Shown here piece by piece: positions 56,709 through 64,000 of a stretch of 64,000 nucleotides of DNA; the stretch's first letter is position 1, and each line of letters opens with the position of its first letter. The notes beneath the pieces are model-generated. The model was not told where the DNA came from. It made no database searches and saw nothing but the letters and a program-made list of their open reading frames with translations. The stretch is taken from contig BQUP01000003.1 of NCBI GenBank assembly GCA_022835595.1, forward strand, positions 1,122,629 through 1,186,628. Direction: 5' to 3'. The translations under genes and the position numbers were made by a program. The stretch comes from Cystobasidium ongulense. Its lineage: Eukaryota; Basidiomycota; Cystobasidiomycetes; Cystobasidiales; Cystobasidiaceae.

Positions 56709-58615
56709 TCAAGGCCGCTGCACTTTTCTAATTCGCACTGGCAGCTGCCCACCGGCTTCTTCTTCTCCAACTACCACTGGTCTCGTAACCACATTGGACT
56801 TCCTGCAGATAGGAGTACCACCTTCATCCCTCTCCAAGAATTCAAAGCTCGCAATCAGCTCGTACACTAATATCTTCACCTCTAACAGGCTGAACTTGTA
56901 TCCTATACACCCTCGAGGACCTGCTAAAAAAGTCATCAAAGGAGACCAAGTCGTGAATTTCATAGCATTTTCAGCATTCTTGTCCATCTTATCCTCTTCC
57001 AGCCACCTTTCGGGGCGGTAGTCATCGGCATCCTCTCCGTATATTGCTTTAGATCGATTTATCGTATATATTCCAATGATGATTTGTTGCCCTTTCTTGA
57101 CGTGCAATGATGTGATCGTTTCTCCGTTCTTGCCCTTGATGGGCTCGCTCAATGGTATGAAATCTTCAGCGCTGGGCTCTCGATTTGTCATGAATACAGG
57201 GGGTGCGTAACGCAGAGTTTCGCGCTGTTTATTGTCATGAGGGCATTAGCGTATGCATGGATATGGACGGGTCTGTAGACTTACCACCACAGCATCCAGG
57301 TATGGCAACCTGCTCAAATCGTCAGGGGACAACGATGTGTCACCTTTGCTAGCGAGATCAGCCTTGAAATCGAGTACTTCTTTTCTTAGTTTGTCTTGTA
57401 CGTCGGTGTGGAGGCATAGATAGTAAAGAATCCAGTTGATAGCGGCTGCAGAAGTCTCGTGTCCTGCCAAACTGAATGTACTGAGCTGTCCCATAAGCTG
57501 CAAATTAGAATTAGCGTCAGCATAGATTCGTTTGATGGACTAACGAAGGTGAAGCAGGCTGTGTGTCTGTGTGTGAATGGGCTCACCTCGTCATCGCCAA
57601 GCTTGTCCTTCGGGTTTGTCGCTTGCATGTTAGCTTTAACAAGCAAACTAAGCAAATCTTTCTTTCCTTCCAGTTCTCCATCTATAGCTTGTTGTCTACG
57701 TTGTTCCAACATCTTCTTTCCCTCTCTCTGCATGACCCTCGTCGTTTCATTGATCCTCTTTGTCCCTTTTGTAGGTATAGCAGCGAGGAAAGGAAAGTAT
57801 TGCATGAGATATTGACCAATTATCATACCTAGCGATATCTTGCGAGGTTTGAGCATGTTTTGAAAGACATTTGCAAGCTCGTTATTTTCACTATCCATTG
57901 CGTGGAGTTCATAATCAAAGCCTGCGAGACCGATAATGTCGAGGGTGACTCTCGACAGCCATGGATACACATTTAATACGGCATAATTGCCCCTTTTGTC
58001 TTCTTCTTTCGATGTGTCTACCAAGTCTTCTAATTTTGCGACTAGTTTGAGCGCTTGCTCTTGAAAGATGGGAATGTATGAATTGACGGAAGCTTGAGTA
58101 AAGGGTGCGCTGAGCAGCCGTCTTTGATGGCGATGCTGATCTCCTTCGACAAAGAGTACACCTTCTCCGAGAATGCGAGCGAGTGCCCGACGGAGAGCCA
58201 TAGGTTTGGGGTATTCATACGCCTTGTGCACCAGTATGTACAGAAGAGCCTTGGGGTCTGTTACATACAGTCTCTTCTGTCCCAAGAAGCCGCTGTACAC
58301 GAATGTCGAGCCGTACTTGTCTGCAGAAGAGGAAGCACGTGATCAGCAGGGCTGCAATGCATACGCACATGTTCACTCACCTGCCCATTCTTTGTGCGGG
58401 ACACCTGCATCAGCTTTGAAGATGTACTTGAAGTTGCCCGAGAAGAGCGAGTCGTTTGGCGGGCCTGGAATGTTGCGTATCGATAGGCGGTAGGTGGGAA
58501 AGAGCCATATCCTATATAGCAGATAGAGCAGGACAGCGAGCAGGAGGAGGCCAGCCTTGCCGCCGGTCGTGCTGGGGTCCAATGAGGACAGTGACAATGG
58601 CAGCGACACGCCCAT
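56709..58615 (-). CDS. Cytochrome P450 (copy 3), four exons
   Basis: Paralog and tandem neighbour of copy 2, about 565 residues. Exons are 58615-58381, 58320-57587, 57497-57285 and 57224-56709. The N-terminal anchor AGLLLLAVLLYLLYRIWLFP is followed by LSIRNIPGPPNDSLFSGNF. Downstream are VEGDQHRHQRRLLSAPFTQA (C-helix), GDDE, LSTFSLAGHETSAA (I-helix), RETLRYAPPV (K-helix), RPERW and the haem loop FLAGPRGCIGYKFSLLE with the cysteine near residue 500. ATG 58615 is the first ATG before the anchor. It has only three introns, all at positions also used in copy 2. The pair probably arose by tandem duplication. The reaction catalysed cannot be inferred. Confidence 0.92.
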
Positions 58616-59023
58616 GGTGTAGTCAAGTAGCAAAGCAAAGACCAGTCGAGCAAAGAAGAGCTGCGATGCTGCTTGCTTGCGTGTCGTGGTGTCTGCGATT
58701 CATCTCGCACCGACAGACGACAGCGTGACGAGGCATACGAATGGCAACTCGCAGTCCCATCGGCACAGGCACTTGGAACTCGCCGCCGTCCACTCTGACA
58801 CTCTGCTGGCACTGCACAAGCTGTGTTCAGTGTTCAGTGTTCAGTGTTCAGTGTTCAGTGGTCTTGCATTCCGTCGCATGCCTGCTGTCGCCACTCGGGG
58901 AATTACAGTAGTAATCAACGACTTCTTCGTAATTGTACACATCTACAACCAGGTCAAGTGGTACACTCTACTGCTATGATACTGCTGCAGCCAACGACCT
59001 CTATGTATTCACTATGCCATCAA
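58616..59023. promoter_or_regulatory. Promoter region of P450 copy 3
   Basis: 408 bases between the P450 start and the SYS1 3' end, including the heptamer array at 58824-58858. No gene is seen. Confidence 0.45.
58824..58858 (+). repeat. (TGTTCAG)5 heptanucleotide array
   Basis: Five perfect head-to-tail copies, about 210-240 bases upstream of the P450 copy 3 start codon. There are no spacers, so it is not a CRISPR. Confidence 0.9.
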
Positions 59024-60096
59024 TTAGCCCACATCGACCATCGGTATCCTCTCATACGTGACTGCAGAGGGCGCAGAGTTCCGCCGCTGTCTCCTTGCAC
59101 CTCCCACCTGATGCATCGGCAAATCTTCGTTCCTTTCGTCCGTCTTCCATCCTTGTCCAAGCGTAAAACCCTCTTTCATTTCTCGCTGCACGCAGAGCTG
59201 TTCAGCCCATATGATCTGAATAGCCGCCGCTATCCCGATAACGAGCCAGAAATAGAGTGATGTAGGAAAAGCAGAAGCGTAGTATGTGGTGAGGATGATG
59301 TGATTGAGGACAAGAGTGAGGGAAAAATCTAGAATATGCGTCGGCCGTCGAATAAGGTGGTACATGTACAGGATGCTGGAAAGAAAGTGTGACTTAGTCA
59401 AGGCCCAAGAGAGGAACAGGACTCCATCAACTCACTCTACCGTCGAGGCCAGGATCCACGAAGCACCCAGCACCCATGCTCTCCGCGAATCAGCAGCAAT
59501 GTAGCCATACTGACTAGATTGATCCGCCAACGTCGCTTGCTGAGCCGTCAATGCAGCAGCCTGTTGCGCAAGGTCTTGCTGTTCTTGGCCGCTTTCAGAG
59601 GGTACATCTGACAGAGGCTTATCTTCCCATGGCTGCTTGTGTCTTCCAAGACTTGGAGGCAAGCGCATGTAATCTCCAGCGACTTGATCCTGATCTATCG
59701 TCGCTCTCCCTACCATTTCTCGCCAGTCCATGACCATGGCTACGTTTGAAGCGCCTCCCTCGAGCGACAGTGCGACGGGGTCAGCGAAGAGTGTGAGGAG
59801 CGGAGGGGTAATGACGGCGAGGAAGAGATAGTGACATGCTTGGAGTGCGACAATCTGCGAAGATCAATGTCAAGTATACCTGTCAGCTTTGAGTCAGGAC
59901 TGCTTGCAAAGCCCAAGCAAGCCGACCTGAGAGATGATGACCAGCGGGTCCCTGTAGACAACGATGTAAGCTTTACTCCATCGCAATGCAGTCTGGCCAT
60001 CGTGTTTACCATCCTGATCTCCTGGAAGTGGTCGCGCTGTCTCGCCGTGTCATGCGCGCTGCACGCCGGTACGGCCAGTCTGTCTCGATCCGGCAC
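59024..60096 (-). CDS. SYS1: Sys1, Golgi membrane protein that recruits Arl3/ARFRP1
   Basis: Four-helix Golgi protein required for targeting an Arf-like GTPase and for endosome-Golgi traffic. Exons are 60096-60073, 59992-59927, 59854-59436 and 59375-59024, about 286 residues. The family signature is clear: YRDPLVIISQIVALQACHYL and LAVITPPLLTLFA at the start, then ILYMYHLIRRPTHILDFSLT and LNHIILTTYYASAFPTSLYF, ending near WAEQLCVQREMKE. The N-terminus comes from a 24-base exon (MPDRDRLA) spliced in phase 0. The protein is much longer than the human one (156 residues) because of a roughly 100-residue hydrophilic loop rich in Gln and Ala after the first helices. The tail is basic. The first exon is the weakest part of the model. 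Confidence 0.87.
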
Positions 60097-60751
60097 CAGC
60101 TTGACGGCGAGTGTGGGTATGTGCAGCGTCTCTTGCGCAGTGGACAGTCGTGGCTGCTGCTGCTGTCGTCGTTGTGGATGTGTTGATGTCCACGAAAGAG
60201 GCAGTCGTGATTTCCTCGATCATCCTCAAGCCTGCAGTCATGGACACCTGTTGACTTTCTAATACCCTTCACGTTCCACGCAAGACTAGAGATCCACCTT
60301 GAAATGTAGAAATGAAGGCCACGCACGGCCCATCGTTCACACGTGCTTTTCAAGTCGCTTTGTCCGCCACTCTGACGGACTACGAGGAGACACAAAAGCA
60401 GATTGACGCAAAATGCTATGCTCAAAGCGACAACAACAAAGAACAAATGGCGAACACGCACACCGACGAAGTCCTGATCCTCGGAGAGCAAACCTGACCA
60501 GACCTTCCAGCAGCGCCATCATCGGGCAAACTCGTCCTGACTGAACTACCAGACTGACCGCTTGACTGCTTGACGGTCTTTTTTCGCACAGCCTATCTTC
60601 CAAGTCAGCACACAACGTGCAGCTTTCTGCCTCTAGCAGGTCTAAACCCGTGTCTTTTTCTTCTTGCCGACACGCTGGTCGTTCGGCAGCAACAAGCAAT
60701 ATACACTTCAATACCCTCTTCTCGAGTCTATCAAAACTTCCGTCATCGAGA
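60097..60751. promoter_or_regulatory. Divergent promoter region of SYS1 and the Egh16-like gene
   Basis: 655 bases between divergent starts. Short open frames exist on both strands but none has recognisable features. No clear TATA box is seen. Confidence 0.45.
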
Positions 60752-61965
60752 ATGAGATGCCTCAACACAGGATTTGTGCCTACAATGTACCTATTGGTGC
60801 ACTTCAGCTCTGTCTTGTATACGCAAGCGGCAGTCATCGACAGAAAGTACGCTGTAAATCAAAGACCTCGCTCGCTGGACCTTGCAGAACGGTCAGCACT
60901 TGAAGCTCGAATGCTGGTTGGAAGAGTAGGTCGGTTTTCTACGCATCCCTGCAATCATAAATTGACCTTTGGTATAGCAAGCTATCCCTTCATGTGGCGA
61001 TGCTTCTGGTAACCAGGTTGACTTACAAAATCTCGTTACAAGCAGTAAGTGAGACAACCCTGAACACATTGATTAAGCCAGTAAATAACCCTTTTCCTTT
61101 GCAGGCGTATCTGCTGGTCTACCGCATGCTTCAGATGCCGGGGTCGTGTTCATGGAAGCAGCGGTGACTGGTTTGGATGCATGTGGCCCTTATACATGTA
61201 TGTCCTTTGCGCTTGTTTCAACGCTTTGACAAAGCTGAGATACCTCGTCCATATTTATAGGCTACGTTTCCTCAGACGCAAGTGGTACCTCGTGGTCCAA
61301 CATGGTCATGCTTCAAAACGTCCCTCAGATCAGCGAAGGATGCGGCACGACTAATAAAGAAGACGCATATACCGTAGTAGCTAGCTTCCCGGATGGAACT
61401 ACCTGCAGTGGACTAGGTGGTGCATGTTTGATCATGTGCAAGGCGCAAGTAAATACGGTACAGACATTGTATACTTAGTGATAGTTTTCTGACGTATTTT
61501 CTTCTTCTTCAACATCAGGCTATGCCCTTAGGGAACTGCGCAGCTGTAGCTTGGGAGAACACGACGTCGTCATCCGCCAGTCCAATCAGCACATCAACAT
61601 CCAGCAGCTTCACATCCAGCTGTACAACAACTTCGCCCCTGCATACGACTCAAAGTCTAAGTACGACGCAAACAACTTCTGCAAGCGGCACCATCATGTT
61701 GCCACCCTCGAGCTCGAGCTCGAGCTCGACTACGACCACTACTTCACCAACCGACGCAGTCAAGGCCGCATTCACGCTACGAGGGTTCTCAGGCAATGAA
61801 GGACCCGGTGGACCCGCGGAACAGCATCTCAATTTTGGCCAGAGTAGCTCTTCCGGGAGCATGGGCACTATTACAAGCGTGAGTGGATCTGCATCAGCTT
61901 GTCAAGCTGGCAAGATATTGGGAGCTTTGTGGCTCTCGACCGCCGTAGCATGGGCCTTCACGTAA
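60752..61965 (+). CDS. Egh16-like (Gas1/MAS3-type) secreted protein, probably GPI-anchored
   Basis: Member of the Egh16/Gas1 family, first described in powdery mildew and rice blast as infection-stage secreted proteins. Five exons (60752-60925, 60978-61044, 61105-61197, 61261-61448, 61519-61965) give about 322 residues in closed phases. A signal peptide (TMYLLVHFSSVLYTQA) is followed by IPSCGDASGN, then LDACGPYTCYVSSDASG, then ISEGCGTTN, FPDGTTCSGLGGACLIMCKA and GNCAAVAW. This is the conserved cysteine ladder around GPYTC. A Ser/Thr-rich stalk of about 110 residues ends in a hydrophobic tail (KILGALWLSTAVAWAFT), which suggests a GPI anchor. Many family members lack such an anchor. A role in host or surface interaction is inferred from the family only. 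Confidence 0.82.
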
Positions 61966-62152
61966 GGCAGAAGGCAGACAATTGCTATGGTACCAGGTAG
62001 TTGCGAATACCCTCACACCCTTCAATCGCAATTCAAACTCATCAAGCGTAACTAACAGCATTGAATACTTAGGCCATTTCCAATTTCATAATCGTTTTTG
62101 TGTAACATACGAAAAATTACATCCATGCTTTCGCAATACTCATCAAAAATAA
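61966..62152. other. Convergent intergenic spacer
   Basis: AT-rich 187 bases between two stop codons, probably holding both polyadenylation regions. Confidence 0.5.
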
Positions 62153-63835
62153 CTACTTCTTACTACTTCTTCCAGCGCCCCTTATTGTGAATTGCGCTTT
62201 ACCACCTTCATTGTTCCCACTTGAAATAGGTAAACCTAGTCTACCATACATATTACTACGATTTCTTGACGTATTGCTTGATGATCCTTCACGTTTTTGA
62301 GATCCTATCGCTTCCTTGTCTTCCGTCTTTATGCGCGCTGATGATGCGTCTACCTTTATTCTTGATGGATTTAGCTCAGCTTCTTCATCTGCGTATTCCA
62401 GATTGTGTTTCTTCTTCGACGGATGTTCGTCGCTACTTCTATCGCGTCGAGAAGGTGAGCGAGACCGCGTACGCTGACTGGATCGATGGTCTCTTTCTCT
62501 GTGTCTATGTCGCCGTGGTGAACGTGAGCGCGACCGCCTTGTCGAAGTCGATGCGGGAGCTGGCTTAACGATAGGTGCGTCCTCCTCTTCGAACACTAAA
62601 TCTTCTCCGATGTCTATTTCAGGCTCGTACTCCTCCTCTTTCTGCACTGCTTCTATCTTGACGGGATTGCTTCCGGCCTGACGAGAAGTCCCGCCGCTGT
62701 AACCATATGTGTCTTTCGAAGCTGCGCCGTTGATCGATATACGTCTCTCTGTTACCGGCTGTTCTGTATCCTCCATTGATCTATTACTGTCTGCTATCGT
62801 ACACGAATACTCGTCGACAGGCGAACCTTGGTCTTCCTCATCTTCACGTATCCGATCAACTCGAGCATGCTCTCGGCTACCTTTCGAAGCTCCAATATCA
62901 TCTCGTCTACTTGAAGACCGCCTTGAAGATGTTATACTGCTCTCGCGTTCGTGACGGTGACTTTCCCGCTCTTGATGTCGGTTAGAATCAGAGCGATGAC
63001 TTCGATGTTCACGATGCCGGTCTCTGTCTTTATCTCTATTGCTTTCTTCGCGACTGTCCCGATGCGAAGGACGCGATTCGGACATGTCAGAAGTGTGTCG
63101 AGAATGCGATGAACGCTCAGTACGAAGCTTCAACTCCGCTATGAGCTTAGTTTGTCCTGCTAGCTCATCCTCTTGCTGTTGAAGAAGCTGATGTGCGTCT
63201 GTGAATCGAACCATTAGCTAACTGTCAACGAAAGGTGTCTTTGGACAAGGACTCGCCATGTAAGGCCGCTTCGGCTTCCTCTGTCCGCATCCTTTGGTCT
63301 TCCAGGCGCTGCTCTAGACCTTTCAGGCCAGCTCGATTCGTACGCTCAGAGCTGAGCAAGCGTTCGTTCTCATCGTTCAGCAGTTGTAGTCGTGATACAA
63401 GAGCATCGGTAAGTATGCCGTTCGCGCCTATGATTTCGAGCAGGCGGAGCCGACCGAGAAGACTGCCGTACGCGTCCAAGATTGTCGTAGCGGCCGAGTC
63501 TGGTAGAGCGTTCAACAGGACCTAGGAGTTCTCATCAGTCATAGGTCATTACAACAGTGAACCAAAAGCATAACATACCTTGAACTCGTCGAAGGAGGGG
63601 ACGTCTGTCTTGCCGAGCGTGGGATCCGCTTCGGTTTTGAGATTCTCATCCTCAAGCTGAGGCGAGTAAGATGGCGACTGGCGTTCGAGAAGTGTCAGCT
63701 TTGCCTATGGTAGATAAGTTGCATGTCCCGAAGGTAGTAGATGATATCGATCATCCAGACCCGCACCTTGACACGAGCAGCATCAGCATCAGCAGCATCA
63801 GGCCCAGTGAGCATCTCCTTGTCTTGATGCTCCAT
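62153..63835 (-). CDS. Coiled-coil protein with arginine/serine-rich region, unknown function
   Basis: I do not recognise a named family. Exons 63835-63767, 63704-63579, 63521-63257 and 63198-62153 give about 501 residues. The N-terminal third is helical and coiled-coil-like (LVSRLQLLNDENERLLSSE, LEQRLEDQRMRTEEAEAAL, LLQQQEDELAGQTKLIAEL). The middle is dense in His/Arg/Ser/Asp (HREHRSHRSDSNRHQERE), followed by RS-type repeats (RRSRSRSPRRHRHRERDHRS) and an acidic patch. The tail ends GRLGLPISSGNNEGG and RGAGRSSKK. The layout suggests a nuclear, splicing-associated protein, by inference. The third intron begins with GCGAGT (GC-AG) and is required to keep the coiled coil in register. ATG 63835 opens MEHQDKEMLTG. 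Confidence 0.75.
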
Positions 63836-64000
63836 CTTGAGGGTCGTACAGTGCTTATGCGGCTTGCTTTCTGTGTGTCCTGTGTGGAAGCTGCATCTTC
63901 AGCCACAGCCAGGCAGGCAGCAGTCGGCTGGAGCGAAAGAGAGAGACCTCTTCTTGATGACAATCAAGTCATCCATCATCCAGAGGTGTTGAAAGCTGAT
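63836..64000. other. Right edge, upstream of the last gene
   Basis: This should hold the proximal promoter and leader of the coiled-coil/RS gene. No feature is supported in these 165 bases. Confidence 0.3.

Noticed and set aside
58824-58858. Possible CRISPR-like array
   Set aside because: The TGTTCAG units are contiguous without spacers, and the genome is eukaryotic; it is a simple tandem repeat.
1-64000. Transposons, LTR elements or integrated viruses
   Set aside because: I found no reverse transcriptase, integrase, transposase or capsid-like protein and no long terminal repeats; the repeats present are short tandem arrays.
1-64000. tRNA genes
   Set aside because: Matches to the GTTCGA box found by eye lie inside coding exons or lack a partner A-box and foldable arms.

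Overview
The window looks like nuclear DNA from a filamentous or dimorphic basidiomycete fungus. Genes sit on both strands and are split by many short GT-AG introns, mostly about 50-110 bases, often with a CTGAC or CTAAC branch site. The gene set is fungal: a Zn2Cys6 regulator, MDM12, a Pho80-type cyclin, a TRI12-like transporter, cytochromes P450 and an Egh16-like secreted protein. Species cannot be fixed from the sequence. The single-gene dynein heavy chain argues against the Ustilago arrangement, where it is split in two. I saw no rRNA, tRNA, CRISPR array, integrated virus, LTR element or other recognisable transposon.

Layout. 0-7.2 kb: a partial Zn2Cys6 regulator (-), an F-box protein (+), RRP9 (-) and ribosomal protein eS27 (-). 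7.2-9.7 kb: mostly gene-free, with a decayed copy of the 5' end of the dynein gene. 9.7-16.9 kb: GID5/ARMC8 (+), MDM12 (-), a small lysine-rich protein (+) and twinfilin (-). 17.2-21.1 kb: three related small secreted proteins, all on the minus strand. 21.7-25.4 kb: NOT4 (-). 26.0-40.3 kb: cytoplasmic dynein heavy chain (+, 14 exons, about 4503 residues). 40.8-48.0 kb: a P450, a signal peptide peptidase and an MFS transporter (all +). 50.0-52.1 kb: a PCL-type cyclin (+). 54.0-58.6 kb: two tandem P450 paralogs (-). 59.0-64.0 kb: SYS1 (-), an Egh16-like secreted protein (+) and a coiled-coil/arginine-serine protein (-).

About half of the genes are housekeeping: translation, mRNA turnover, ubiquitin ligation, mitochondria-ER contact, actin, dynein and Golgi traffic. 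The rest form an accessory set of three P450s, an efflux-type transporter and four secreted proteins, which would suit life on or in a host or substrate. There are no operons; each gene is expected to have its own promoter.

The most striking feature is splicing. Several diagnostic motifs are encoded by exons of 10-30 bases: 14 bases inside the Zn2Cys6 cluster, 10 bases in the signal peptide peptidase, and 19, 30 and 11 bases in one P450, where the 11-base exon carries the haem-ligand cysteine. Three introns appear to start with GC rather than GT. These models were built by hand from reading frames, splice signals and remembered family motifs, so exact exon ends are predictions.
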